A DNA stretch of 64,000 nt from contig JABTVC010000002.1 of assembly GCA_015075005.1 (NCBI GenBank), positions 124,001 through 188,000 of the forward strand. Direction: 5' to 3'. Origin of the DNA: Planctomycetia bacterium (GTDB lineage: Bacteria; Planctomycetota; Brocadiia; Brocadiales; Brocadiaceae). Position 1 is the stretch's first letter, and every line of letters starts with the position of its first letter. Both the position numbers and the translations under genes were made by a program. The notes under the pieces were generated by a model. It saw only the letters and a program-made list of their open reading frames with translations, had not been told where the DNA came from and searched no databases. Below, one piece after another: positions 35,211 through 44,968 of this stretch.

Positions 35211-36242
35211 ATGAAGGCGTCACACCCTCTATTCATTCTCTTTATTGCCTTATTATCCATTCCTTTGTTGCATGCTCAAACTGCATCACAGGAAGTGTGG
35301 GAGCCACAAGCAGCAGGACGTTTTTATCCGGGCAACGAAACTGCATTAAAAGATCAAATAAATACTTTTTTGAACAATATTCCCAAGCAGCCATTACAAG
35401 GAAGACCTATTGCCCTCATTTCACCTCATGCCGGATATCAGCACTCCGGCCAGATAGCGGCTTACGGATATAGTACAATCAGGGACTTCGAATTTAACAG
35501 AGTCGTCATCCTTGCATTTAAACATAAAATGTTTAAACGATTCAGGGGAGTCTCCATTTTAACAGCAAAAAATTTTAAAACACCCTTAGGTCTCATTCCC
35601 GTGGACATAGATGCATGCAATCAATTACTTAACACCCCTGTGAGCTCATCACAAAACACTTCAAGCAAATCTATAAAACTTTTCGGAACATTTGAAGATA
35701 CCTTCCAGGAAGAACATTCTTTGGAAAATCAGCTACCTTTCTTACAAATGACACTTGGGGAATTCAAATTAGTTCCAATCATGGTTGGTATTTTAATGGA
35801 TGATGACTTTGATAAAGTTGCAAATACCATCAAACCATTAATAGACGATAAAACACTTGTGGTAGTAAGTTCTGACTTTACTCATTACGGTGAAGGGTAT
35901 GGCTACGTCCCTTTCAAAAAAGATATCGAAAAAAATATTCACGCATTAGATTATGGTGCATTTGATAAAATACTCTCTAAAGATTTTGACGGCATAAGGA
36001 ATTACAGAAAATTAACAGGAATAAATGCTTGCGGTATATATCCAATCGAGTTGCTGCTAAAATTGTTACCTGACGAAGCACAAGGTGAAATTTTAAATTA
36101 CGACACATCGGGACATCAACTCAATGATTTCGGACTTTCCGTTAGCTACGCATCTATTATATTTACAAAACCTTTGGAAACCAAGTCAGGTACCCATACA
36201 CCAAAAGAGGAAACACACAATCCGGAGACCGATTTATGGTAG
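35211..36242 (+). CDS. Exported MEMO-family protein (AmmeMemoRadiSam protein B type)
   Basis: A MEMO1-like protein of 343 residues starting at ATG 35211. A longer frame exists, but this start places a good signal peptide (HPLFILFIALLSIPLLHAQ) at the N-terminus. The MEMO fold is marked by AAGRFYPGNETALKDQI, LISPHAGYQHSGQIAAYGY and SSDFTHYGEGYG. The likely metal-binding His residues (PHAGY, QEEHSLENQLP, FTHYG) are retained. MEMO proteins resemble extradiol dioxygenases, but the reaction of bacterial members is not established. An AMMECR1 gene follows. The usual third partner, a radical SAM enzyme, is not adjacent. Export from the cytoplasm would be unusual for this set. Confidence 0.85.
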   Translation: MKASHPLFILFIALLSIPLLHAQTASQEVWEPQAAGRFYPGNETALKDQINTFLNNIPKQPLQGRPIALISPHAGYQHSGQIAAYGYSTIRDFEFNRVVILAFKHKMFKRFRGVSILTAKNFKTPLGLIPVDIDACNQLLNTPVSSSQNTSSKSIKLFGTFEDTFQEEHSLENQLPFLQMTLGEFKLVPIMVGILMDDDFDKVANTIKPLIDDKTLVVVSSDFTHYGEGYGYVPFKKDIEKNIHALDYGAFDKILSKDFDGIRNYRKLTGINACGIYPIELLLKLLPDEAQGEILNYDTSGHQLNDFGLSVSYASIIFTKPLETKSGTHTPKEETHNPETDLW

Positions 36243-36354
36243 GCAAGAAAGATGCTATGGGATGTTATATTTTTATTGCAGATGTATTTCACGAAGGCGA
36301 CAATTACCGAAAACGATTATTTTATTCGTTTTAATCATTGAGGCAGAAATACCC

Positions 36355-36906
36355 TTGGACGAGCAAGCAAAAAAAATTCTTTTAGACATTGCACGAAAGA
36401 GTATTCATGCTGCTATAACTGGTGGAGACAAGCCTCATTTTGCCTGTGATCTTCCTGATCTGATAAGAAAATCTGGTGTTTTCGTCACCCTGAAAACGCA
36501 AGGCCAACTTCGCGGTTGTATCGGTCGATTTGTCTCCGATATACCACTTTACGAGCTGGTCTCTGAGATGGCAATTTCTTCAGCAACCGAAGACCCCCGA
36601 TTTGAGTTCAATCGAATCAAACCACTGGAATTAAATCAGCTAAAAATCGAAATCTCCGTGCTATCTCCTCTCATAAAGATATCCAATCCACTTGACTTCG
36701 AACTGGGAAAGCATGGTATTTATATAAAAAAAGACTTTCACGTCGGATGCTTTCTGCCTCAGGTAGCAACAGAAACTGGCTGGAGTAAGGAAGAATTTCT
36801 GTCTTTTTGTTGTTCGAGTAAGGCGGGATTGCCTGCCAACGCATGGAAAAACAAGGAGGTTGAAATTAGTATCTTTACAACAGAGATAATCGAAGAGGGA
36901 AAATAA
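36355..36906 (+). CDS. AMMECR1-domain protein (AmmeMemoRadiSam protein A type)
   Basis: Single AMMECR1 domain of 183 residues with the family core GVFVTLKTQGQLRGCIGRF and ATEDPRFEFNRI, and QVATETGWSKEEFLSFCC near the end. TTG 36355 is taken as the start because GAGG lies 11 bases before it and homologues begin close to this point. The upstream open frame overlaps the MEMO gene and does not look coding. Function is unknown, but it is regularly linked with MEMO proteins. Confidence 0.82.
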   Translation: MDEQAKKILLDIARKSIHAAITGGDKPHFACDLPDLIRKSGVFVTLKTQGQLRGCIGRFVSDIPLYELVSEMAISSATEDPRFEFNRIKPLELNQLKIEISVLSPLIKISNPLDFELGKHGIYIKKDFHVGCFLPQVATETGWSKEEFLSFCCSSKAGLPANAWKNKEVEISIFTTEIIEEGK

Positions 36907-36948
36907 TCGTTTGTCCTGAAGATACAGTCCCCCTTACATATCGCAAAA

Positions 36949-37110
36949 CTACTTACCTCTTTTTTCTACAATACGCCCTACATAAAAAACCATTCCACCA
37001 ATGAACAACAAAAAGACCTCTATCTTCATTGAGTCCTTTCCGATACCAAAATAAAGGGCATTTAGTACTAAAATAATTCCGACTAACTGTACTATTTTAG
37101 CAAAATTCAT
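36949..37110 (-). CDS. Small membrane protein of unknown function
   Basis: Fifty-three residues from ATG 37110, preceded by AGAGGT. Two hydrophobic segments are seen (IVQLVGIILVLNALYFGIG and VFLLFIGGMVFYVG), joined by a short charged turn and ending RIVEKRGK. It is therefore probably a helical-hairpin inner-membrane protein. It lies between AMMECR1 and the 3' end of trpE. I recognise no family; the ribosome-binding site and composition favour a real gene. Confidence 0.55.
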   Translation of the reverse strand: MNFAKIVQLVGIILVLNALYFGIGKDSMKIEVFLLFIGGMVFYVGRIVEKRGK

Positions 37111-37242
37111 CTTAAAAACCTCTAAAGTTCATCTCCGTAATATTCCGTGATTATTTTACCGTTATGGCAGTTCGGATTCAGAAGATACATGCATGACGAG
37201 AGTTACACCGACATTATTATTTTTGTGCTCCCCGAAATATAC

Positions 37243-38734
37243 TTATCCTGTCATCTTTTCGGCGATTTCTATTGCCTTTAGCAATCCTTTTGCTTTATTC
37301 ACAGTTTCTTCGTATTCCCGCTCTGGTACAGAATCTGCAACGATTCCTGCGCCCGCTTGAATATATGCATTGTCTCCTGTAATAAAATAGTCCGAATAGT
37401 AATACACGTGTTCATATTGCCGAAGAAATCAAAATACCCAACGGCCCCCCGTATGGACCCCGTTTCGTTGGCTCTATTTCATCAATAATTTGCATTGCCC
37501 TTATTTTAGGCGCTCCAGACAGAGTACCAGCCGGCAAACAAGCCTTTAATGATTCAAATGCAGTGTTACCCTCTTCCAATTCACCACAAACACTCGAAGT
37601 TATATGCATTACGTGTGAATATTTTTCAATCACCATCTTTTCATCAATATGTACACTGCCATACCGTGACACCCTTCCCAAATCGTTCCTTCCCAAATCC
37701 AAAAGCATGATATGCTCAGCCCTCTCTTTGGGATCGGCAATTAATTCCTCTGTAAACCGCGTATCCTCCGCATCGTCCTTTCCTCTGCGCCTTGTGCCTG
37801 CAATTGGCCTTACAACAACCCTCTTACCATCGACCTTCACCATAACTTCAGGAGATGACCCAATAAGCTTCAGGTTATTCATTTTAAGATAAAACATGTA
37901 AGGAGAGGGATTTATTACCCGCAAAACACGATAGATACTAAACGGGTCAGCATGCGTCTGCGTCTTAAATCGCTGAGAAATTACCACCTGAAACACATCT
38001 CCTGCCCGAATATATTCCTTGCATAGTTCTACTGCCTTAAGAAAATCAGTCTTTTTAAAATTTGATGAAAATGCAATACTAATTTCCTTTTCGGTCGTAA
38101 TATCGTCGCTTAACGACATCACTGGCGTTCGCAAATCTTCAATCATCTGATCAATTTTATCCGTTGCCTCCTGGTATACTTTTTCCAAATGGTTTTCATC
38201 AATCTTAGCAGCACAAACGACCTTAATGGTTTTTGTCAAACCATCGAAAATAATCACGGAGTCGTAAAACATCATGTGGATATCTGGAAGTGATAAATCA
38301 TCGGCAGGAATGTTGGGCAGTGACTCGTAACAACGTACCGTATCATATCCTATATAGCCTACCACACAGCTAAAAAAATCAGGCAAACCCTCCACATGAA
38401 CAGGAATAAAAGACCTCATCTCTTTTTTTAAAACTTCTAAAGGATCTCGTGCATACAGTACCTCTTCCCTGGTATTTCCTCGTATTATTTCTATCCGATT
38501 ACCACGTGAAGTAAATTCAATAAATGGATTAGCGCCAAGGAGAGAATATCGGGAAATCTTTTCTCCGCCCGCAGCACTTTCAAGCAAAAAGGCATATCTT
38601 GTATTTGAAATTTTTTGAAATGCCGATACTGGTGTGAGTGTATCTGCAAAAAGTTGCCGGTAAACAGGGACAAGATTCCCTTTTGTCGTCAACTTTTTAA
38701 ACTCTTCAAAATCAGGATAATATCGTTTTGACAT
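37243..38734 (-). CDS. trpE: Anthranilate synthase component I, frameshifted near its 3' end
   Basis: TrpE converts chorismate and ammonia to anthranilate. The N-terminal and chorismate-binding domains are normal ([56 protein letters not shown]-like). The main frame runs into a stop near 37412 after [12 protein letters not shown]. Restoring one G in the run at 37445-37450 gives [20 protein letters not shown]. Restoring one T at 37384-37387 then gives [20 protein letters not shown] and the natural end at 37243. The corrected length of ~497 residues is normal. Both lesions are homopolymer deletions and may be sequencing errors. Confidence 0.88.
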
Positions 38735-38820
38735 TTCAATTTCAGGTCACTGCAGAATACGTTTTTTCTCAGCAAAAATCAATATGAGCAAGCAAGCCCA
38801 AAGAAACAAGTTTTCCAAAA

Positions 38821-38852
38821 AAAATGGGTGTTGCCGTGGCAACACCCATTTT
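38821..38852 (-). terminator. Intrinsic terminator of the porin gene
   Basis: AAAATGGGTGTTGCC and its exact complement are separated by two bases (effective loop CCGTGG). On the minus strand the hairpin is followed by eight T residues, 65 bases after the porin stop codon. Confidence 0.85.
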
Positions 38853-38916
38853 ACCTAAACTAAAAACTCTTAAATAACTCATACCCATACTAAATAACGG
38901 GTAATTTTTTGCAGAA

Positions 38917-40596
38917 TCAGAAGGTAACCGTGGTCTGTATATAACCCCAGTTGGTATCCATAGACTCAACGTTACTATTAATCCAACTCTGCGCGCCAAA
39001 CCAGGAATACCCGGCAAGAACACCCACGTTCTTATATAATTGATAGCTTACCGTCAAGTCAATTTCCTGGGCCAGATTAGAACTTCCCGTTTCATATCCG
39101 CCAAGCGGACGAGAAGTAGCTAATGATCCATTAGCAAGATACCAACCATCTTCTGCTTCTGCCAGCAGAAAGTAATGGTAATCAACCTGACAAGTTAACT
39201 TGTTTGTGGGTACTATCTTGATATTCCCCCTAAAGTCATGCATGTTCTGCCATGAAACCAAATCGACAAATCCATAATTACCTTGCAGGTGGTTTGTCGG
39301 ATATAGGTTATCAAAGGTTTCATGACTACTATCTGTTGGATCATCATCGCCGGAGGCATAATCATATTCAAAGCCAAAACGGGGTTTCCAGGCCAGGTCT
39401 TTAAATGTGTAACCAGCCCTACCTGCAAATGCCCACGCTCTCTGACTCATATCTCCATAGTCACCAAACTGACCATGGGACTCAAAAGTATAATCGATGG
39501 CCTCAAGGTTCGGTATCTTTCCATCAATCCTTGCACCAATGTCGTGGATTTCAATACCTGGCCTATTATCCGCACCGGCATATCCCGTTGCAGCCAATGT
39601 TGAATTTCCTGCAGAGGCATCCTGGTCATTCTTCTGAATATACATGAGCTCCAGCAGGGCGCCAGGAACGAGCTTTTTAAAAGCCAGCTGGGCAGCATAT
39701 GCAGTTTCATCAGAATTGTTACTACCATCAACGCCAAAAAAACCATCCTCGTCAACCTTTGCTGCAAACACCTCAGCATGGATGTCATCGGTATCCCACA
39801 TAAACCTTCCGGCATCAAACACACGCCCGACGTTTGACCATACGAAATTACCAATAACCCTGTGGTCGCCCCAGACAATCTCCTGACGTCCAACTCTTGC
39901 TGTTAAGGGCATATCGAACAGTTTCCTTATATCGAAATATCCCTGATGGAGATCGGTTATACTGTTTTCTGTGTTTGCATTAGCATATCCTACCGTAGTT
40001 CCAGCGGCACCAAACGTCCTCGCATCCTGGAGCTGAATAAATACCCTTAAATGCTCGTTGACATCTGCATCTGCCCAGAGCCGCGTCTGCTGCAAGACAT
40101 AATCGTCATCAACTGAGCTTGAAGCATGACCAGCTTTCGACTGGTCTGGTGGCCTTGCTGCACCTGGCAATGTGCCATTGTTGGTGGGCACCTGATAATA
40201 ACCATTGGCATACTCTGCCCTGGTTCTAATCTGTCCACCCAGCTTAACCTTCTTGGCAAATTCGGAATACACATTACCCGTAATATCTTCCGCCTTTAAA
40301 GCAGAGTCAGCCTGTGCTGCAACTCTCATCTCTTCTTTTAGCGAATTCACCTCATTCTTTAATGACTCAACATCCTCCTTTGTATCAGAAGCAGATGCCG
40401 TCACCGTTTTCTCCTGCCGTACCGTTTCAATCTGATCCGTCAAAGCAGAAACAGAAGCCCGCAACGCATTCAGTTCTCTTTCCATATCTTCTAACGACAC
40501 AGCTTCACTACCAAATGATTGAGCGCTGGTCGTAACGCAAAAAACTGCAACCAAAAAGCTACCGAGATAAGTCCTCCACAACGCATGTTTCATCAT
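38917..40596 (-). CDS. Outer-membrane porin-like beta-barrel protein with N-terminal coiled coil
   Basis: A 559-residue exported protein. ATG 40596 is chosen because GGGAGG lies just before it. The signal peptide (LGSFLVAVFCVTTSAQ) is followed by a coiled coil of about 70 residues (LEDMERELNALRASVSAL and onward). The rest is a long barrel rich in aromatic and Gly residues, with alternating strands such as KVKLGGQIRTRAEYANGYY and RVGRQEIVWGDHRVIGNFVW. It ends in VTF, as outer-membrane proteins do. It resembles the alginate-export type barrels abundant in anammox outer membranes. Its own promoter and terminator suggest high, monocistronic expression. Confidence 0.82.
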   Translation of the reverse strand: MMKHALWRTYLGSFLVAVFCVTTSAQSFGSEAVSLEDMERELNALRASVSALTDQIETVRQEKTVTASASDTKEDVESLKNEVNSLKEEMRVAAQADSALKAEDITGNVYSEFAKKVKLGGQIRTRAEYANGYYQVPTNNGTLPGAARPPDQSKAGHASSSVDDDYVLQQTRLWADADVNEHLRVFIQLQDARTFGAAGTTVGYANANTENSITDLHQGYFDIRKLFDMPLTARVGRQEIVWGDHRVIGNFVWSNVGRVFDAGRFMWDTDDIHAEVFAAKVDEDGFFGVDGSNNSDETAYAAQLAFKKLVPGALLELMYIQKNDQDASAGNSTLAATGYAGADNRPGIEIHDIGARIDGKIPNLEAIDYTFESHGQFGDYGDMSQRAWAFAGRAGYTFKDLAWKPRFGFEYDYASGDDDPTDSSHETFDNLYPTNHLQGNYGFVDLVSWQNMHDFRGNIKIVPTNKLTCQVDYHYFLLAEAEDGWYLANGSLATSRPLGGYETGSSNLAQEIDLTVSYQLYKNVGVLAGYSWFGAQSWINSNVESMDTNWGYIQTTVTF

Positions 40597-40773
40597 TTTC
40601 ACCTCCCACAATAATTAAGGACAACAGGAACACTACAACATAACACAATTTAACAAACAGACGAAAAAACAAACAATATCATCAATGCGAACTTTAAAGT
40701 AGCAAACTGCCTCCTTTCTCCTCCTCTTAGGCATTTACCAAAAAAAGTCAATTTCAAAACGATTGAGCGTGGT

Positions 40774-40801
40774 ATATTAGCAAAAAAGCAAACAATGTCA
40801 A
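40774..40801 (-). promoter_or_regulatory. Promoter of the porin gene
   Basis: On the minus strand TTGACA (40801-40796) and TAATAT (40779-40774) are 16 bases apart. The transcript would have a leader of about 170 bases before the porin ATG. Confidence 0.6.
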
Positions 40802-41332
40802 GAAAAATATATTACCACGCGGATCGATTGTTTCTTCGATCTTAAGTATATGCCGTAATTTTGTATTCACTGTATTAATGACATAATACCCATTGATTTA
40901 CAACTAATAAAATAATCTGCCTATTTAATTAGCAAATATTTATTCAGCGGGCCATATATTTAAACAAAACAATTTATCCATTTGTTTAAAATTAAACCAC
41001 TACTACCATTTTTATGCCTTAAAACCTATCATCTAAGCCAATGAGCAAACAACGTTCCAAAAACACGACAAACCACACAGCGTTCACTGACCCATACAAA
41101 ACATACACTTACAACAAATACACGGCACGCAAAAGATGAAGCACAACAAAGAAGCACGTGTCCACATTACATCATTGAAACATGTCGTGCAAGTTGAAAC
41201 CATTACATTCGGAAGAACGGCCACTCTGGCCGAATTTTCTTGGTACGTTTCGTTGTCTTAGGTATAAATTGAACACAAACAAACCATACAAAAACAAAAC
41301 AAACCAATTCGAAATATTATTTTAATTTTTTA
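40802..41332. other. Long AT-rich divergent intergenic region
   Basis: About 530 bases between the porin promoter and the promoter of the SPFH operon. No open frame with coding character, tRNA or clear hairpin is seen. The stretch 41030-41180 is unusually rich in A and C on the + strand, but I can assign it no function. Confidence 0.4.
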
Positions 41333-41361
41333 TTGACGTTGAGAAATTATGTTTTTATAAT
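41333..41361 (+). promoter_or_regulatory. Sigma70-type promoter of the SPFH/carbonic-anhydrase-like operon
   Basis: TTGACG (41333-41338) and a perfect TATAAT (41356-41361) are separated by exactly 17 bases, about 85 bases before the first SPFH gene. Confidence 0.75.
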
Positions 41362-41452
41362 CCACAATCTGTTTTCTATAAGGCGCATATTTTCATGATA
41401 TACAAAATTCCTAATATACTACAATTAAACATCTTAAGCAAAAAGGGCAAGC

Positions 41453-42637
41453 ATGGACAAGGGCTTTAAACCAAAAAACAAACCTTTTTACATGTACAAA
41501 AGGTTTGTCACTGTACTGATCATTATCGTAATAATAGTGGGTGGTATCTATGGTGGCAGGGAGCTCAGCTGGAAAGAGATCGCTGCCGACGAGGTGGCTG
41601 TGGTTGTAAACAATCTCACTGGCAGCATAAAACTCATAAATAGGGCTGGCGCTGTTCTTTATTATCCTTTTATTCAGGATATATACGTGCTGGACAAGCG
41701 TGTGCAAATTTTGAAAATGACAGCGGCGGAAATAGACGAGAAACACCCTCAGGGCAATCCATTGGCGGTGAAATCAATCGATGGCGGTGATGTGGTTTTG
41801 GACTTACAAATTCAGTATATGTTGAATCCTGACTATGCCGTTCATGTTGTTAAAAATACTGGAACAGGAGACATTTTTAAACAGAAATGGCTCTATGATT
41901 ACGCACGCACCATTTGTAACTATTGTTATGGAGAATTAACGCTAGGCGAATTCCCGATAGCCTCCAATCGCGATATTAAGGTGCTAAAAGCACAAAAAGA
42001 GATCAATGAGATGCTGGAACCCCACGGTTTTACCGTTACATCCATAGACTTAACAGACTACCGATATTATAGAGAATATGCAGAGAAGATACAAGAACGC
42101 AGATTGGCAGACAAAGAGGTAGAAGAACAAAAAACCAGGGCGTCTGCTGCAAGAGAAAATCAGCGAAGGGTTATTGTTGAAGAAACAAAAAAACTAGAGG
42201 TAGAAGTAGCAAGGTTTAGGGGGGAAATGGATAAACGAATCATGGATGCGCGAGGTAGTTCTGAAGCAAAGAAACAGGACGCCGAAGCTTATCTTATTCG
42301 TACGCGGTTCGAAGCAGATGCTGAGTACGAAAGACTTGCAAGAGATGCAGAAGCGATTCTTGCCACAGTAAAAACCGAGTCTGAAGGCATTAGGTTGTTG
42401 CGTAATGCCCTGGAGGGAGATGGCGGGCGCAATCTGGTGAGGCTTGAATACGCCAAACGGCTAAAACAGGCAATTATTCGAAGTACACCAATTGTTAGGC
42501 AGGGCCTGGAGACACCACAAAGCATTCAGCGGTTTAAGTATATTGAAGATGCCCCAAAAATTGATTATATGTTTCCAGAACCCCCTGATGCAGCATTGGT
42601 TAGTCCTTTAAAGCCAGGGCCAGACAAGTCTCCCTAG
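41453..42637 (+). CDS. SPFH/band-7 (prohibitin/HflC-like) membrane protein
   Basis: A 394-residue protein with one N-terminal membrane helix (VTVLIIIVIIVGGIYGG), a band-7 domain (about 45-230; YYPFIQDIYVLDKRVQILKM) and a long charged coiled coil (about 230-350). SPFH proteins form large membrane-bound rings that organise lipid domains or regulate membrane proteases. It is first in an apparent operon with a second SPFH gene 49 bases downstream and two carbonic-anhydrase-like genes. Two adjacent SPFH proteins suggest a hetero-oligomer such as HflK/HflC. Confidence 0.85.
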   Translation: MDKGFKPKNKPFYMYKRFVTVLIIIVIIVGGIYGGRELSWKEIAADEVAVVVNNLTGSIKLINRAGAVLYYPFIQDIYVLDKRVQILKMTAAEIDEKHPQGNPLAVKSIDGGDVVLDLQIQYMLNPDYAVHVVKNTGTGDIFKQKWLYDYARTICNYCYGELTLGEFPIASNRDIKVLKAQKEINEMLEPHGFTVTSIDLTDYRYYREYAEKIQERRLADKEVEEQKTRASAARENQRRVIVEETKKLEVEVARFRGEMDKRIMDARGSSEAKKQDAEAYLIRTRFEADAEYERLARDAEAILATVKTESEGIRLLRNALEGDGGRNLVRLEYAKRLKQAIIRSTPIVRQGLETPQSIQRFKYIEDAPKIDYMFPEPPDAALVSPLKPGPDKSP

Positions 42638-42686
42638 TGAATTTAATCATTAAACACAATGTCTTTCATTTAATAAAGAGGTAAAA

Positions 42687-43856
42687 ATGCACCTGGGTAA
42701 GCTAGCAACAAAATATATCATTCCTATTGCTATTTTCATATTTATTGCCCTATTTGCCATTGGCATTAAATTCGTTGTCATAAAAGTAGGTGTTGACCAG
42801 GTAGGCATAAGGACGATTGTTTGGGGTGTGAGGCGAGGTCTCGTACAAAAGGATTACAACCCTGGGTGGCACAGGGCGATTTCGAGCATTGATCAATGGG
42901 ACCTTTATGATAGCACCGTACAGACCCTTGAATTTGCCAAACAACCTTCATACTTGGGGCACGACGAGCGACAGGAAGTTGCGCTTAGAACTGCAGATGA
43001 CTATGATGTATCAGCGGACATTATCGTTAAATATCAGATAAAAAAAGGGCAAGCGTGGAAATTACGACAAGACATCGGTGTTGGTGAACGGTACAAAATT
43101 ATCGTAGAAAATGAGGCGCGAGACAGTGCCAGGAGCGTGCTAGGCAAAATGGTGGAAAGAGACCTGTATAACCCCAGTGAAAAAAGAAAAAGGGCGGAAG
43201 AATTAAAAGTACAACTTACCGAAAGGCTTGAGACGCGTCACGTAGATGTAATCGACGTCCTCATTTTGGAAATGAGGTTTGACCCCCAACTGGAAAGAAA
43301 GATTAAGAATATTAAATTGGCGGAGCTTGACAATGTTTTAAACAAATCAAAGGCACTTGCTGCCGAACAAAGAGGTATTACACAAACCATCGATGCCGAC
43401 ACTGAGGCTGTTGCACAGAAAATTACCGGCGACAAGGAGCGATCGATTACGGTTCTTGATGCAGAAACCACAAAAAAGACCATCGAACTTCTTGCAGAGG
43501 CCGACAAATACCTTGTGCAAAAGAAGGCAGAAGGCGATCTCTACAAACAGCAGCGCAAGGCGGCGGGAAACCTGCTGATCAAACAATCACAGGCAGAGGG
43601 GGAAAGGCTTAGGAGAGAGGCTATCGCCGGCATGGGTGGTGATATTATTGTCGCTATGGAGGCCGCCCGTAACATGAATCTTGCTGATTTAAATCTATCA
43701 AGCCTCGATATTAACCTCCTTGATGTAGATGACATGGCCACACGACTCGGTGTTTCAGACATCAAAGGAAGGCTTAAAGTTGACCCAAGGACTTTTAAAC
43801 AGATACAAGAGATGCTCAACCAGCCAAAGGGTACTGAGACCGCAAAATCAAAGTAA
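42687..43856 (+). CDS. Second SPFH/band-7 membrane protein
   Basis: A 389-residue protein with an N-terminal anchor (IIPIAIFIFIALFAIGIKFVV), a band-7 domain (VGVDQVGIRTIVWGVRRG; DYDVSADIIVKYQIKKG) and an Ala/Lys/Glu-rich coiled coil, ending in a ~70-residue tail with a Leu/Asp-rich segment (LADLNLSSLDINLLDVDD). It has the same architecture as the preceding gene but is clearly diverged, so the two are probably partners and not a recent duplication. It is preceded by AAAGAGGTAAA. Confidence 0.85.
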   Translation: MHLGKLATKYIIPIAIFIFIALFAIGIKFVVIKVGVDQVGIRTIVWGVRRGLVQKDYNPGWHRAISSIDQWDLYDSTVQTLEFAKQPSYLGHDERQEVALRTADDYDVSADIIVKYQIKKGQAWKLRQDIGVGERYKIIVENEARDSARSVLGKMVERDLYNPSEKRKRAEELKVQLTERLETRHVDVIDVLILEMRFDPQLERKIKNIKLAELDNVLNKSKALAAEQRGITQTIDADTEAVAQKITGDKERSITVLDAETTKKTIELLAEADKYLVQKKAEGDLYKQQRKAAGNLLIKQSQAEGERLRREAIAGMGGDIIVAMEAARNMNLADLNLSSLDINLLDVDDMATRLGVSDIKGRLKVDPRTFKQIQEMLNQPKGTETAKSK

Positions 43857-43861
43857 CAAAT

Positions 43862-44386
43862 TTGTCTTCTTTTCACAAAAGCGTGCTCGCAGAAAATAAA
43901 TCTTCTCAGGATACCCCGAAACATGCAAGGCTTTCTAACGAAAAAACTCACCAGTGCGATGCACTGGTGATCACGTGTAACGATTTCCGGTTTACCACTG
44001 CCACGCAAGAATTCCTTAATAACAGATTAGGGTTAGAAGGCAAATACGATTACTTATCAATTCCTGGTTCTATTCGGAATCTCATGGATTCCAAAACAAG
44101 ATATCTTGTTTTGGATAAATTTGATGTATCAGTTCGGCTACATCATGTAAACCGTATCATTATTTTTGCACATCAAGATTGTACTGACTATGGAGGATCC
44201 TCTGCTTATAAAGAGTCAACCGATGAATTTAAGGCAATCAGTAAAGATTTAAAAAAAGCGCGTTCTCTCGTAGGGAAAAACTTTCGTCACCTTAAGGTTT
44301 ATTTATATTACGGATCAATTTCCTACAATAATCAAAAACGCATTTTTAATTTTACACAACCCGAACACATCAAAACTCCATTATAA
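43862..44386 (+). CDS. Divergent beta-carbonic-anhydrase-like protein, copy 1
   Basis: About 174 residues from a TTG start, which is uncertain (no ATG is available). The core pattern of beta-carbonic anhydrases is present: C39-N-D41-F-R43 (ITCNDFRF) and H104-x2-C107 (AHQDCTDYGGS), giving the two zinc Cys, the zinc His and the Asp-Arg dyad. It is short and lacks the usual N-terminal arm, and the sequence around is unfamiliar. It begins five bases after the second SPFH gene and is followed by a paralogue. A zinc protein of CO2 or bicarbonate chemistry is plausible, but the activity is unproven. Confidence 0.72.
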   Translation: MSSFHKSVLAENKSSQDTPKHARLSNEKTHQCDALVITCNDFRFTTATQEFLNNRLGLEGKYDYLSIPGSIRNLMDSKTRYLVLDKFDVSVRLHHVNRIIIFAHQDCTDYGGSSAYKESTDEFKAISKDLKKARSLVGKNFRHLKVYLYYGSISYNNQKRIFNFTQPEHIKTPL

Positions 44387-44414
44387 ACGGCTATTATTTT
44401 ACTGTGCCTTTTCA

Positions 44415-44966
44415 TTGTTTTTTTACATTTCTTCCGGTTGTGCTACCAGTAAATCAAACATATCCGATCGGTTATCAGATAACCAACAGATCGTTACTGA
44501 GGTTGGTTATGTCACAAAAAAATCTGACTGTGATACGTTAGTTATCACGTGCATCGACTATAGATTTGTATCCGGGAATCAGGGTTTTATAAACGAAACT
44601 TTAGGACTGAAAGATGACTACGACCATATTTCCATACCTGGCAGCATCCTTAATCTCTTAAATCCGGAAACCCGCGATCTGGTTTTAAGTAAATTCTCTC
44701 TTTCTGTAAGGCTTCATCTTGTGAAAAGAATTGTCATTATCAGCCATAAGGATTGCGGCGAATATGGCGGTTCAGCATCCTTTGCGTCAGAGCTTGCAGA
44801 ACACGAAATCCTCTGTGCGGATTTAAGAAAAGCCAGATATCTCTTTTTAGAAAAATATCCAACATTAAAAGTGAGCTTATTTTTGGAATCTTCAGTACCA
44901 GAAGGGAATGAGACAAAAGTTCACTTTGAAAAAATACTCTTAGTTGTTCCTTTTCAGCAGGTTTGA
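44415..44966 (+). CDS. Divergent beta-carbonic-anhydrase-like lipoprotein, copy 2
   Basis: A paralogue of the preceding protein with C46-I-D48-Y-R50 (ITCIDYRF) and H111-x2-C114 (SHKDCGEYGGS), about 183 residues from TTG 44415. The open frame upstream adds KRLLFYCAFSLFFYISSGC, a good lipoprotein signal with the lipid-bearing Cys after SSG. The true start may therefore lie inside the previous gene or have been lost to a sequence error. It would sit on the outer face of the membrane. The stop is at 44966. It is the last gene of the SPFH operon. Confidence 0.72.
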   Translation: MFFYISSGCATSKSNISDRLSDNQQIVTEVGYVTKKSDCDTLVITCIDYRFVSGNQGFINETLGLKDDYDHISIPGSILNLLNPETRDLVLSKFSLSVRLHLVKRIVIISHKDCGEYGGSASFASELAEHEILCADLRKARYLFLEKYPTLKVSLFLESSVPEGNETKVHFEKILLVVPFQQV

Positions 44967-44968
44967 AT

